The notes below the pieces were generated by a model that had not been told where the DNA came from, ran no database searches, and saw only the letters and a list, made by a program, of their open reading frames with translations. Made by a program: the position numbers and the translations under genes. A stretch of DNA of 64,000 bases from Takakia lepidozioides (Eukaryota > Streptophyta > Takakiopsida > Takakiales > Takakiaceae), in the NCBI GenBank assembly GCA_030704615.1, contig CM060732.1, forward strand, positions 44,745,053 to 44,809,052. Reading direction: 5' to 3'. Each line of letters begins with the position of its first letter. The first letter of the stretch is position 1. Below, piece after piece: positions 13,201 through 25,910 of the stretch.

Positions 13201-14134
13201 CCTCTATGGTAGGAGAGGTAAGAGGTACACTTTCATTGGTCTCCTTCGTTGGTCCCTTACACACCTCCCACGCAATAGATTTTCTTGAAACGAAAACTAA
13301 AATGGCCTCCAATGACAACGATACGACAATTTTACATGTTTCTGGAGGTTGGTGTGAATCTACTTTCCTCAGCAGAGCAGTCACGTGAGTCAACCGGATG
13401 CTTCCAAGATAACGGACACCTTCTTTTCCAATCCCTCAACAAAAAGTGGGCGATCAGATTCCAGCTATTTCCTTGCTCCGATTGGCCGGAATGGAGACCT
13501 TCATCACATCATGTGACCACTTACAACACTCACACTTTTGACTGGGATGTCCACCTCTACTGCAAATTATCGTGTCTAAGGTCACCAGGTGATGGGTTGG
13601 AAATGAGATCTTACGATGAAAATGTTGAGGGTCCCGTCTAGGAAGACTAGATCATCTTTTAGTTTGAGTTCTTTGGCAAGTGGCAGTTTGGGGTGTGAAG
13701 GAGACACTCAAATGCTAGGTAGGCTGGGCTCCTAGTCATGTCATTCTTGTATGATAATCTGCACACACAAAGTGCCAAAATAGTTGGATATCAGAAATGG
13801 GTGGTGGTGCATGATGCATGGCAAGCATATGCACAGCCTTCACCACCTGCCAGGCGGTTGCGTGGCCATCATCACCCTCCCTTTTCACATAGACTGCCAC
13901 GCAGATCAAGTTTGTCCATTACTGACAGATGCAGCTGGAAGTGTGTTTCAAATTCCTCCCCCCTGCTGCTGCCACGAGCCTCTTCTCAATTGCAGCCGCG
14001 AGTAGGCCTCACGAATTATGATGCTCAGGGATTATAACTTGGAAAGTCATTTGAATACTAACTAGATCATCTGTGAAGAGGGGAGAGAGCAAAAGACTGA
14101 TACATGTATCCATAGATTGTAGGAACAGCTCAGG
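7295..14134. other. Long intergenic region, no recognised gene
   Basis: About 6.8 kb upstream of both the minus-strand bHLH gene and the plus-strand TPR gene. I found no convincing spliced gene, RNA gene or element with ends. It includes a GA-rich tract near 9,018-9,058 and a G+C-rich island around 10.2-10.4 kb. The island underlies a 230-codon minus-strand open frame (10,678-9,986) with scattered Cys pairs that I do not recognise. It probably holds promoter sequence for the flanking genes, but no specific sites can be supported. Confidence 0.5.
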
Positions 14135-16080
14135 ATGAGTACATTGACAAAAACTGAGGATGCACATAAGAAGTACAGAGAGCGAGAGTATGCGGAGGCC
14201 TTGGAGTTGTACACAGAAGCGCTCAATGTAGCTACGCACAAGAACCATCGTGTTGCACTTCACAGCAATCGTGCTGCCTGCCATCTCAAGCTTCACAACT
14301 ACAAACAGGTCTTTCTTATATGATTTTGTCCCATAAGCTCGAGCGGATTTTTGCGTGCAATTCCTCTACTGTATCGTGGTTTCCTTTGTGCCATAAGCTC
14401 TTTCAGTGGACCGTCACGCTATACAATTTCTTTCTTCCTCTTTCTTTCTTTCGTCGTAAAGTACCATTTCATTTCATTTCTTCTTCTTCTTCTTGTATCC
14501 CTCATGGGAACAGAGCCTCTACAGTTGTAAAAGAAAATGCACGACGTGACTCACACCTTAAGTTATCCGTATTCCGATTTCACTAAATTGCTGGATGTAC
14601 CTGAAAGTAATCGGAGGAGCCTAGCTTCACTTTTTCAAGCGCTTACAGGTCTGTACAATTTGCTGTGTAATTGACACCCGTGGGTAATTGACTGCATAGT
14701 CCAGAGTGAACTGCATCACGAAGGGTTGTACAGACGTGTTATAGTGTTCATCAATTGTACTCCTCAGTCGAGCCTCAGTCATGCCCTGCCTCAGCTGGGA
14801 ACTCCAGCGTGGGACGTTGGTACCCCTCATGTAATGTGCTAAGAGTATGATGTGTTAGAAGCAATTAGTCTCTTTCTGGGGGGATACTGCATGCATGCAT
14901 GCATCTGAAGTTGTTCTTAATTTATTGGGTGCAATCTTGAGATCTCGTGACACATGAGTAAGTAGTACTTCCCCTTATTTGAGGAGATGGCAGTATGTGA
15001 TGTCCAAGTTTTGGGTGTGACAAGGCGTGCAGGCAGCAGACGAGTGCAGTGCGGTGTTGGAGTTGGATGCAGTGCACACTGGGTCACTCATGCTGCGGGC
15101 ACGAACTCTAGTGGCGATGAAGGATTATCATTCAGCGTCGTTTGACGTCAATCGTCTCCTTGACATCAACCCTTCATCTAATGTATATCGCAATCTGCAA
15201 GCCCGCTTGCGCACCCAGCTGGTACGATATCACTCCCAAATGTTGCACACGGTGTCCATCTACATTTAGTGAGACTTAAAATTCATGAATTTCAACCTGG
15301 CACTCTGTGAACAGACTTCAAACGGTAACATTTGAGATCATTTGCTTCAGCCATAAAGGGATAATTTGCTTCAGTGCAGCTAAATTCTATTGTTGGTGCT
15401 CCACAGTACAACGGAAAACTCTCTGATAGTGGCTGCTTTGAACACCTTCAAGATTAACTATGGTGGCCAAGATTGTGCGCAGTCACCAACCTGTGGACTC
15501 CTTCAAGCGCTTTCCTTGCTGCCTCAACCTTTCTGCGTTCTCTGTGTTTTACATCCCCTACGAGTATATTGAAGTTCTACCTGCTTGTCGAATCATCTGA
15601 TTTAGGTTTGATTACCATGTCTCTTAGACTACGGAAATCTTGTCCACGGGTTCAAAGGATTTCAGTCTCCTTGTCTCGTCCAGTATGTTAGCTCTGTAGT
15701 TCCTGCAGTGCAGGTTCCCTGATACCAGTTGAGACCCTAGTGTTGAATAGTTGATCTAATAATTGATGCCTGAGCGCTTGCAGGCCCTGGCACCCATACC
15801 AGAAGCAGAAAGTGAATCTCCGCCAGAATCACCCACAAGCCAAGCATTGCGATCAACCTCCCCAGCTACAATATTGCCACTTGCCAAGGAGCCAGAGGCA
15901 CCAGCTAAAAAGGGGTGGGATGCCATTCCAGCTCCCAAGGGGCACTCAAGCATTGACTATTCTCAGTGGGGAGCCTTTGGAAATGATTTGAGTGATGAGG
16001 ACGATGAAGATGAGGATGAGGAGCCTCAGTACAGATACCGGCTCCGCACTGTTGGGCTGGGTGCTGTCTCTAGCAAGTAA
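14135..16080 (+). CDS. Small TPR protein with acidic C-terminal tail
   Basis: Three exons (14135-14308, 15033-15221, 15784-16080), all in phase 0 with GT-AG borders, give a 219-residue protein. Residues 1-120 form tetratricopeptide repeats (YAEALELYTEALNVA, ALHSNRAACHLKLHNYKQ, AADECSAVLELD, then a second unit with SASFDVNRLLDINPSS). The tail has Pro/Glu-rich sequence (LAPIPEAESESPPE), a conserved-looking WDAIPAPKGHSSIDYSQWG block and a run of Asp/Glu before the end. Plants have a family with this layout of short TPR plus acidic tail. TPRs of this kind commonly bind the C-termini of Hsp70/Hsp90, but a client or partner cannot be read from the sequence. No signal peptide or membrane segment is seen, so it is probably cytosolic or nuclear. 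Confidence 0.85.
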
Positions 16081-17027
16081 GGCTAGCTCACAGGGGACAC
16101 AGGGAAGTCCAGCAGATAGGTCGAGTTTGTTGGCATTCTTGTAGAACTGTGCCCTTCCATGTACTATATACAGAGAGAGCTGGTTGGAGTCATTGGCTTG
16201 AAATGGTTTCTCTCAGCCATTTCATTTTTGATGAGTTATGTCTCGATTTCAAGATACAGCAATGCTGCACCACCATACCCCTCTTTCATCTTCAGAAGCC
16301 ACAGGTTCTAAGTATTTGGACTGTGCAGGCCTTTTATATGGGTGTGCTGTGCTCTTGGGCCTTTGGTACAAGTTGGGAGAGAAACCCTCTCTCAAACCTG
16401 CCCATGTCCGATCTTGCCAGTCTTTCTTTTCTCACATGGATTGCGTGGTGGGTGTATAAAACGAGTGGTGCAGTGAGGGAGAACTCGTAGGGACTCTGAA
16501 CAGCTCAACACTCACAAGTAAGTATGTGTATTAACATGTGCCAATGTTCAGCACAGTTGATTCTTCAAAATATATGGGGTCTTGTACACTGTTGGGCGGG
16601 TATTACATTTTTTAATATCAGCCGGGTCCCGGTATTGAAAAACAATTTTTTTTTAATACCAGCCGGTTCCATAGTATTGGAATATTCACTTAATTCTAAT
16701 ATCCGCCGGTTCTCAATAGTATGATTTCTTATTTGTGGAGGGGTATTCCAACCATAATACCAGCCGATTATAAGCCCGAATATAAATAATTAAAATTGAA
16801 AGTAAAATAACCACCAAATCATTAATGTGCCTCTAATTTAGAAGCATACTTGATTTCACAAAGTTTTATTTTTATTTTTAATAAATTTATAAAGAACAGA
16901 GGCTGTGGCCCTGCCAGAATTTATTAAAGGAGAATAATGAGATACTAGAGGGAAAAATAACCACTTAGGGGGCCGTGAAGGCGCAAACGCATGGGAAACT
17001 ACCCGGAGACATGCAGCAAGGAACACC
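16081..17027. other. Gene-free stretch with a possible decayed transposon end
   Basis: This is the 3' flank of the TPR gene. Near 16,592-16,760 a stretch begins with GTTGGGCGGGTATTA and repeats CCAGCCGGTTCC-like words. Its style resembles the hAT-type element at 56.8-57.5 kb, but I could not define both ends. The rest is A/T-rich without a coding signature. Confidence 0.4.
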
Positions 17028-17110
17028 AACAGTCAGTAGCTCAGTTGGTAAAGTGCACTGAGTGCCATCCAGATGACCTTGGGGTCAATCCTGCTACTTG
17101 ACTGGTGTGG
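17028..17110 (+). repeat. tRNA-derived sequence (SINE head or tRNA pseudogene)
   Basis: TAGCTCAGTTGG matches a Pol III A box and GGGGTCAATCC a degraded B box, about 40 bases apart. A 7-bp acceptor-like stem (CAGTCAG with TTGACTG, allowing one G-T pair) can be drawn. The T arm does not pair, so this is not a working tRNA gene. Confidence 0.5.
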
Positions 17111-17184
17111 TGCGCTCTTCTCCCCCTTCCATGCGCGGTGTCGCATCTGAAAGCCTTAGGGCGAGGTTACTGAGAGGTTATTTT

Positions 17185-18100
17185 CAGTGTTGTGCGGGTC
17201 TGGGTTTCGAAGGCGGGTTAGGTTACCCGCACCCGCACTCGGACCCGTGCTATCACAAAAAACCTGGACCCTAACCCGGATACATTTCTAAAATGAACCC
17301 GGAACCGGTCACAAAAAACCCGGAACCGCCTGTTGGGTCCAGAATCCGTTAAACCCGCTACCCGAGGGCCAATGTAGCGGGTGAGGGTCTGGGTCTTAAT
17401 TTTAGATGGGGCATGCGGGGTCCACCTTAGATCTGGTAGGTTCATTGGAAGGGACGAGCAGCAATAGGCCGCAGCAGCAGCCAGCCCCACCACGTTGTAG
17501 CCCAGTGGTAATGCCCACATACCACCTCAAAAGCGGTTGTGGGTTCAATCTCCGGAGTGGTGTTCCAAAGTTGTGCGCCTTTGGGACCATAATTTACACC
17601 TCCCAAAGGAGACGTCATATATTATTATTATGCCAGATCACACACATCCATGCTATAGTGATCTACCCTTGAGGCATATTACTATTCTTAACATGTTTAA
17701 AGAATTGATATTGAAAAATAGAAAATGGAACTCAAACTTAATTTAATTCTTATTCATGATATACATATTCATATTCATGGTATATTTTGAAGGAATGTCT
17801 CTTAAAATAAAATTCATTATTAGGATTTAAAGTTTTTTCCAGCCAAAAATAAATTTATCCCTAATTAATCTTAATTTTCTAATTTATTTAATCAATATAT
17901 TAGGACCCGGATCCGAACCCGTGAACCCGCTAATATTTCCCAACAACTACCCGGACCCTAACCCGAGTCCGTGTTGACAAACCCGGACCCGGATTTTCCA
18001 AATTTCAAAAACCCGGATCCGGACCCGGACTTGGCTCCGAAAAAAAACCAGCACCCGGACCCGGCGGGTTCCTTAAAAAGGAAGAACCCGCACAACACTG
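17185..18100. mobile_element. hAT-type non-autonomous element with 8-bp target duplication
   Basis: The ends are perfect 15-bp inverted repeats CAGTGTTGTGCGGGT and ACCCGCACAACACTG, flanked on both sides by GTTATTTT (17177-17184 and 18101-18108). The 916-bp body has arms of repeated ACCCGGACCC-like words and no transposase. CAGTGTTG ends and 8-bp duplications fit hAT miniature elements. Confidence 0.85.
17487..17635 (+). repeat. tRNA-derived SINE-like insert inside the hAT element
   Basis: An A-box-like TGTAGCCCAGTGGTAA and a B-box-like GTGGGTTCAATCTCC occur at tRNA spacing, followed by a tRNA-unrelated stretch ending in a short ATT repeat. This is the usual layout of a short interspersed element. 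The flanking duplication was not resolved. Confidence 0.5.
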
Positions 18101-19004
18101 GTTATTTTCTCCTCTCTCTATCATGGGGCCTGATTTGTGAGCTGTCGCTCCCAGGTGTTTCCCTTTGTTATTAAAAATAAATAAAAATGAAAAAGGAACG
18201 TAATGGGGGATACTAAATAGATCAGTGGCACTGCGACTAGCTAAGGGAGCTCTAAGCGCGTAAGGGATCGAACCAGAGCTGTGAGCTAGATATAAGAACT
18301 GCCATACCAGGCGAAGAGAAAAGACATAAAACATGGGATCAGAGCGATTGCTCTGCCCATGAACTTACTGGACTTGGGTTCCAATTGACTTGGGTTGTAA
18401 GTAAAGTAAAGTAGAAGACTGGGGTCAAAAGACTTGGGTTCTTGGATTTTCTTTTGGATGATCAACATGGAATGTTAGGGTAGATCTTATTTTCTTTTGG
18501 GGCAGATACCAGATACCAGATACCTAAGTTCTTGGACTACATAGTACCTGTACATTTCACAGAATCCCATAGGTATTGATCATCCAAAGGAAATCCAGCA
18601 ATGGGTAAGAAGTAAAGAGCAGCCACCATCACTGCAAAGAAACCTTGAGTTGTGGGTAAGAACTAGAAGTAGAACTAAGAAGTAGCCAACCAGGAAACCC
18701 AAATAAGTTTTACTCTTTTGGGCTCCTGCAGATCTCTGCATAGAAACCGGTTTCAGAGGAATCCAAGTCCCATCATTCTTCTTGGGCTGGATGTGTTCAC
18801 AAACATGAGGGTGCCCTAACCCGCAACGAGAGAGTTGAGGTGGGTTGGTAGACAGTGTTGTCTGCTACTGCCATCGGAGGTGACGAGGAAGCGAGACGAA
18901 GGTGCAGGATAGGGCAGCATTTCAATGCCCTTCCACTTTCTCTCGCTACTTCCTGTCTTGTGCTTGTAGCTTGATCGTACTGAAAGAAGACAAGGTGTGC
19001 AAAG

Positions 19005-22000
19005 ATGGCGGCATCGGAGGAGATGAGCTCCCTCTTCCCAATTTTCATCCTGTCGGTGGTGGGATTGTTCACCGTGCCTTGGACAGTTTATCGGCTTACG
19101 AGGGCTCTGACAAGTCAAGGCAAAAATCTGCACTGCCGCTGCTCCGAGTGCATGCGATCTCCCAAGTACCAGACTTCACTGGTGAAGCGGGTCAGTGTTT
19201 CGGATCTCCCTCATGTGCTCAAGTGGCATGGAAATTAGGGCGAATTATGTCTGCATCAAACTTGTGTATGTAGAGATAGAGGCGCGAGGAGTTAATGTTG
19301 AGTTCAACATGGCTGCTCAGCGTAGAAGGATATGTCTACTTCTAATCAGGTCGAAACAGCTTGGATATCCCTTAGCTACTTGTTTTCCGCTCTTGATCGA
19401 TTATGTGAAGCAGTGGCATCTACAGCGTGCAAAGTAGACAGAGAGAGGTAGACGGTAGCAATTCGGATTTTTCACCCCCAATCAGGGTTTAAGTCAGTAC
19501 AGATCCAACAATTGTGTCTATCCAGAGCATGACCTCAAGTAGCTGCTATTCTCTGAAGCGTGGCGACCAATGACTGTGGCACACTTCATATTAATTGAAC
19601 TACCATCTTGCCCGTGAAGCACCAACCAAGCGGACACGCACAGTGTTGGTGTCTTAGCTTGCAAGTTTTAATGCGAATCTATTTAGATCGTTGAGCAGAA
19701 AGTCTCATGTTCCTTTGGGTCGAATTTGCATATTGAGCACTCCGTTGGATATGTCTCACCCCCCCCCCCCTTAATGCCCACTTACGTCCTTAAAATCCAT
19801 TAGTTGCCGCCCTAAGGATGCCTGACAGTCTTATTATTCTCTGGATATCAGGGACAAGCTGCCTGCATAGTGTTGCTTGTTGGCCTAGGTACTCAGCCTA
19901 AACTAGGCCTGCAGGATACTACTCTTCCCGGGGAGCATACTGTCTCCCCCATTTAGTGATGACCCACTTATGCCCTAAGGGGCATTTGTTCCTGCCTTAT
20001 GGATGCCTTACAGTCATATTAGTCACTGGATATTACCACCAAGCTGCCTGCCTATTGTTGCTTGTTTGTCTGGGTACTAAGTCAAATCTGGGCCTGCTGG
20101 CCAGAAGCCAGTCATGGGTGTATGATACACAGTCCGAAATTGCCATAGCAGTCAAGGACAGCAGATGACAGTCAGGCTGCAGGGAATTGGGTGTTAATAT
20201 AAGGGCTGGTGCCGATGTCATAGAAATTTTGCGGTACGTGTGCCTGTGATTGCACTGCCAGAATCTCTGTTGTGTGGAAAGGTTAGTGGGCTAGAGAGCA
20301 ATAGCGAGAAAAATGGAATTCTGGCAGTGCTGTCTTAACCAAGCTGTGGCCATATGTTGTGGGGTGGGGGTGTGGCGGGAGCAGGTTGGGAGGGTGTCAA
20401 CATGCAGCAATGTGACAGTCGTGTTCCTGTGGATCATCATGGGTTTTCTGGTCTACTACATCAAGCTTATCACTCGTGAGGTTTGTCTGTCCTGTCTACA
20501 TTTCTTCTTTGCAACTCAGAGCTTAGAGTGAGTGAGTTCAGAGTTTACTAGGCTGGCACATTGATATATAATTCTTTGCAACTCCGTAACCTTCTTTGCA
20601 CTACTTACATGGATATGCCAACATCACCCTCCACCCCCTTTTCCCTCTCTACTGTTACCATCAATCAACTCCCATCGAAGAAATAGTAATGTCATGCTTT
20701 GTATCTCAAATTCTGAAACTAGGTTTTCCTGGCTGTCTCTGTGCATTGTGGTTATCAGTTTTTAGGTTCTCACACTACCATATATTGCCGCTTGTGGTTG
20801 GGATCAGAGTCAACTATTTGAGCCTTACTCAATCCTGGGGCTCGAAAGTGGTGCATCTGATGGAGACATAAAGAAGGCATATCGGAGATTGTCAGTTCAA
20901 TATCATCCAGACAAAAACCCTGATCCTGGTGTGTATATAATTCCTATATCCTTTTCCCTTGAAAACTTTAAGAACTGGCAGCATAATGTTATAGTGACAG
21001 GAATGCTGAGCTCCATATGAAGGGTGAAGTTGGAAAGAGCAAAACTTTTTTCACTGCTACTTTTCAAGCACACACTTTTTAACCGTGGACCACGAGCCAC
21101 ATTTTGATGACCATCTAATCTGTCCTTCCAGGCATAAGCTGTGACTATATCTCAAGTTCGAGGACCAGAGCACCAGCACCGAGTTGAAGGAGCTTGGTTG
21201 ATCACTGCAAGGACAGTCTGTTTGTTGGCTCTCTAACTCTGAGAGGGTTCGGTGGTTGTGTAGAGGCAAACAAGTACTTTGTGGATTTCATATCAAAAGC
21301 ATATCAGGCCCTCACGGATCCAGTTGCAAGGGAGAATTTCAACAAATGGGGTCACCCAGACGGCCGTCAGGTTTGTGGTTTACCTTATCTCAGTTGCCCC
21401 CTAATGGTCTGCTGTTGAACCTCATACGTTTTTCGTCATCTCTGAAACTATCTGTCTATTTGTTGTAAGGTACTGCTTATTTTCCTCTTCTCCATACACT
21501 TTTATGTAGCTCTTAGCCTTGCCTGTTCTTCCCTTTCCTGGATTCATTCAGCAATCCATGCGCTGGGCGTAAACTGAGGTTGCTGATGTGAATCAGCGGT
21601 TAAGTGTGGGGTAGGAAAGATAATTCAGACATCATCTTGTTAACAACCTGTGACTTTTGGCTCTTGCAATGTAGCCCAAAAATGCTAGCAACACCAAGGA
21701 AGTGGTGGCTGTGGTCAATCTGAAACCAGGGTGAACCAACCTGGGAGGGGGACAGGCATGCGAGCATAGTCCCATTTGAGGTAGTGATTTAGTCAAGTAG
21801 AACATGCCAACTGGGAAAAGGTTCTTCTTCCGGCACCCTACAGCTCTTCTCCAGACTGGTAGTGGGCAGTGATGGGCTGGAACTCAATAATTGGCAGGTT
21901 ACCCTAAATGAATATTTTTATGAATCAGGTCGTACATGTCATGGTAAATATGAGAGGAATGATACCAAAATGATCTTAGTGCACTACATGGGATTTCTTT

Positions 22001-24863
22001 GCAGGGAATGCAAATGGGGATTGCGCTGCCTTCCATTCTGCTCAATATACATGGGGCAGCGGGAGGAGTATTGTTGCTGGGGTTGGTAGGGTTTGGCATC
22101 CTTCTTCCTCTCATGGCAGCGGTGGTCTATCTCTCACGGTCGTCCAAATACACAGGCAACTATGTCATGCACCAGACACTTTCAAGCTACTACTACTTCA
22201 TGAAGCCCTCTCTTGCACCAAGGTATGCACTGCATCAAGTTATGTTGGGAGTCTCTTGAGCCTGTACCTGATATGAAACCTTGCTTATGAGGTTGTTTTC
22301 CTTTGGCCAGCAGAGTTGTTTGAGTATTGGTCGGAGCTGTGGGAGCTGCTGAAATTGGCACTTAGACATTGATTATGCATCTTCTATTAGACCGGGTTTA
22401 TGAGGATTAAGTTATAGCATATCAGTTGAGCCAGGGATATAAGAGAAGATCTTGAACTTCTTGTGGTGTTCTGGGCATGGCAGCAAGGTGATGGATGTGC
22501 TGATAAAAGCAGCAGAATATGTGGAGATGCCAGTACGGCGCAGCGATGAGGAGCCTTTGCAGCGCCTTTTCATGGTGGTGCGGAGCGAGCTGAACTTAGA
22601 TCCCAAAAACCTAAAGCAAGAGCAAGCGAAATTCTGGAAGCAACATCCTGCCCTTGTCAAGGTACACCCTCAGCCCTCCTCTATGGCAAAGCAGGTATGG
22701 GTCACTGTGGGTTTGTATTTGTTTTGTGGAGCATATCCAGCAACGTTGTTGAGAAGGATAGTGTTTACAACCTCGGCTGGAGTGTATTTGCTTCTAGCAG
22801 CTGCTACTACTTTGGAGTGCTTCAATGTTACGCCTGTATGTTTTCCAAGTTGCCTAGGTTTTTTGTCATAACATGCAGTTTTGGTCCAATGGGAGATTAT
22901 TCCTGCCTTTGTTATTTAACTGCTGCAAACAGTAAACTTGTGTGTCAAAAGGGAAATATCTATCTTCTACATTCCAACCTCAACCTTCTACCAGGGATTT
23001 CACAGCATCTTGATTCTTGGATGTGTGCTATGTTGGCTGGGGATGCAGACAGAGCTGTTGTTGCTGGCACAGTTGACCAGGGAATCTGCAGGGGTACCAG
23101 CTAGTCTGCGTGCTGACTTTCAACATGTTCTTCGCCTTACTCCTCGTCTTCTTGAAGAACTTATGAAGGTATTGAGGTCATTCCTTGTTTATCCAGCTTA
23201 ATCAAGACCGCATTGCTTCCTGTGTAATCTTGGCTGATCTTAATGTACTGCATGGTTGCATGCAAGAGCTGGCAACTGGCTATTCACGTCTGTTTCCAGA
23301 CACACCTAAGAAACCGTGCAGGATTGGAGCTACTTGCAGAGATTTGTCGAAGTCCTTGGTTTGTTGATTCATTCTAAAATTTATCTTGCTTACTCATTCA
23401 TAGAAAGTGAATGTTATCGCTGGGCAGATGGCAGTTGCAGCACGCAATGCAGAGGGCCATGGCTGGCTTCGGCCTGCTCTTGGAGTCATGGAGCTTTCTC
23501 AAAGCATCATTCAGGTTCTCCTTTTGTTTATCCAGTCATTATTTAGAAGGTTTCCAGTAGGCGTATAGCGGCCAGGATAAATAACAATGACTTCAAACTT
23601 TCATAGCTGACACCTCATTGAGAACAACGAATCATTTGCATGTGGGGACTTGTCTGTACAATCTTCTTCATTCAGTCTGCAGTAGGTCTCTGTCAGGGCA
23701 TGCATGTATGAGTTGATTGTAGAACTTTGCCAATGATGTGGTGTGTATAGGCTGTGCCATTGAGTGCAAGGAAGGTTTCAGAACGAGCAGGAACAGGGGC
23801 ATCAACAGATGGAGTGGCACCATTTCTACAGTTGCCACACTTCAGTGAGACTGTGGTGAAAAAAATCGGCCGCAAGGTACACCATCACCACAAACTCTTT
23901 TGTGTGCTCTGAGGTGCTTACACAGTGGTGACTGAAATTTTCATGGCTAATTTGTACACAGTGGTGTTTTCTCATGGAGAGACAAACTGACTGATGAGTT
24001 TTGCATTGCTACAGAAAGTACGTACGCTGCAGGATCTGCGAGACATGAACACAATGGAACGAGTAGAGCTGCTGACAACGGTTGGGGGTTTCTCTGCACA
24101 AGAAGCTGCAGATGTTGAAGCAGTGCTTCAAATGATGCCTTCTATAACAGTGGATTTGACATGTGAGACTGAAGGTGAAGAAGGTGTCCAAGCAGGCGAT
24201 ATTGTGACCATGCGTGCTTGGATCACTTTGCAGCGTGCCAATGGCCTGGTGGCTGCCCATCCGCATGCTCCACGCTTCCCATATCCTAAGGATGAGCTGT
24301 TTTGGTTGTTGCTTGCCGACACCAGCCTGAACTCGGTGTGGATCTCACAACGTGTTATTTTCATGGACGAATCAGCTGCAGTGTCTGCAGCATCGAAGAC
24401 AATCCAAGAATCGCTGGAGGGCACAGGTGCAGATGATGCTGAAGTGACCACGGCTGTGCGGGCTGCAGTCCAAAGAGTGAGAGCAGGGTCGCGGCTAGTG
24501 ATGGTGAAGTTCCAGGCACCAGCAGAGGGCACCTATAACCTCACTGCTTTTTGTCTCTCAGATACATGGATTGGATGCGACAGGAAGGTCAACATTAAGC
24601 TGAAGGTGGCCAAGCGCAGCCGAACTGGCACTCGTGTTGGAGCTATCCAGGAAGAGGGCCCGTCGGTGGAGGATGGAGTTGATGAAGAGATAGAAAATGC
24701 TGATGCCAATGGTGAATATGATGAAGACTACGAGAGTGAGTACAGCGAAGATGAAGATGAAGATGGGGAGGAAGGGGAAGTGGAGAAACCCAAGAACGAG
24801 GCATGGGTGAAGGAGGCGACTGCGGAGCTTCTGGATAAAGCCAATGAGGGTTGTGAGGAGTGA
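19005..24863 (+). CDS. SEC63: Sec63 / ERdj2 translocon J-protein
   Basis: Ten exons: 19005-19190, 20385-20480, 20808-20928, 21264-21370, 22005-22222, 22484-22661, 23049-23168, 23428-23514, 23751-23876 and 24015-24863. All junctions are GT-AG with matching phases, giving 695 residues, close to the family length. The N-terminus ([16 protein letters not shown]) starts a first membrane span. A second lies at about residues 72-88 ([14 protein letters not shown]). A J domain follows with HPD at residues 127-129, and a third span lies at about 191-213. A cytosolic Sec63/Brl domain then carries EHGW-like, [17 protein letters not shown] and [19 protein letters not shown] blocks. The tail is strongly acidic ([17 protein letters not shown]). 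The protein sits in the ER membrane, where its lumenal J domain recruits BiP to the Sec61 channel for post-translational import. No lesion was seen. Confidence 0.96.
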
Positions 24864-25429
24864 CGCAAGTTATCTACGCTTGGGATAGGTTAAGTTGCCA
24901 GAAAGAAAGAAGATTCAACAGTCTAGCTTATCAGCTATTCTAGGAAAGGGTTGCAACTAATCGAGACATGAGGTATGTATGTCATAATTAGTCACTGAGT
25001 GGTCCACTCCAAGCACCCAGTCCAAAGTTGATTCCTCAAATCAGTCTTGGTGTGAGTTCATTAGTCAACTGACGTCTGAAATTGCAGAATGGGACACCAA
25101 CGGTGTGGTGCAGCATTATGATTTTTCTTGATGAAGAATTTGTATCACAGCTCCTCTTTCCTGAAGGTAAGGTGGGAAGCCCATTCAGGTGGAGAACAAG
25201 AAAACTCCCAGCAGAAACTGTGTAGGATTGCTGTGGCACCCATGAGCCTCTCTGCCTCCTGTGGCTTCTCCACTTGCATTGTGGTGGGGCCGACAGCGGG
25301 ACGGTAATGTAGTGTAGTTTCTATTAGCCGTCCCAAACATGTCTGAGATTCTGTAAAATTTTGTTCAAGGGACCCTTGGTACAAAGTAGAACAGAAGTAA
25401 ATTTTAAGTAGGGGACAAGCGAATCTCTG
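24864..25429. other. 3' flank of SEC63, no gene recognised
   Basis: Includes the probable SEC63 3' UTR. The right end (about 25,430) begins sequence matching the first intron of the PPR gene at 34.6 kb in inverted orientation. Confidence 0.5.
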
Positions 25430-25910
25430 TTCCAGAATGTAGGGATTGGGAGAACTGGAAATAACCAAATTGTCGTTAGCTACTGGTGACTTTCCTTATG
25501 GATTCATGTTTATCATTAACAGGTTAACAGTGTAGTAAGAGAAAAAGCATTGAATAAAGATGTCACCTGTTGCAAGCTCTTCACTTCTTCCACAGCCTGT
25601 TTCCCATCAACCAATTTCATGACTACATTATATATTATGGTCATCTTCGGTTTCTGTGTATCATCTCCAACACGATTTTCTCTGTGCATCCATTCATAGA
25701 CTTCAAGCGCGCACCAAAAGTATAATAGCACTATCTCCAAGTCTCTAGTAGAAAGCCTTTCTTGCATACCATGCGGCACCTTGCCTGGCTTCTTGACCAT
25801 GTACATCAACTCAAATATAGCTTGCCTGAAAGGCTCCCCGGCCTTTTGTCTTGTGGCATCGCTGCTCCAATAATCCTTTCTGGAAGCCCTAGCTGCAAGT
25901 TTATTGGCTC
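25430..25910 (-). pseudogene. Inverted partial copy of the PPR gene at 34.6 kb
   Basis: The minus strand reads EPFRQAIFEL, then RDLEIVL and WCALEVYEWMHRENRVGDDT, nearly identical to exon 1 of the intact gene. The match continues past the exon border into intron 1 (TTATTTCCAGTTCTCCCAAT occurs in both). The copy lacks the start region and has lost the AQEGRDS segment. It also carries substitutions (YMVKKPGKVPHGMQ) and has no recognised later exons. Because intron sequence is shared, this is a DNA-level duplication and not a processed copy. Confidence 0.85.

Noticed and set aside
17028-17110. Functional tRNA gene
   Set aside because: A and B boxes are present but the T arm does not fold, and a SINE-like layout fits better.
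19751-19770. Poly-C tract and other short homopolymers (also 48,637-48,651)
   Set aside because: Simple-sequence runs with no visible structure around them.
24009-24532. Minus-strand frames over the last SEC63 exon
   Set aside because: Shadows of a strongly conserved plus-strand coding exon.
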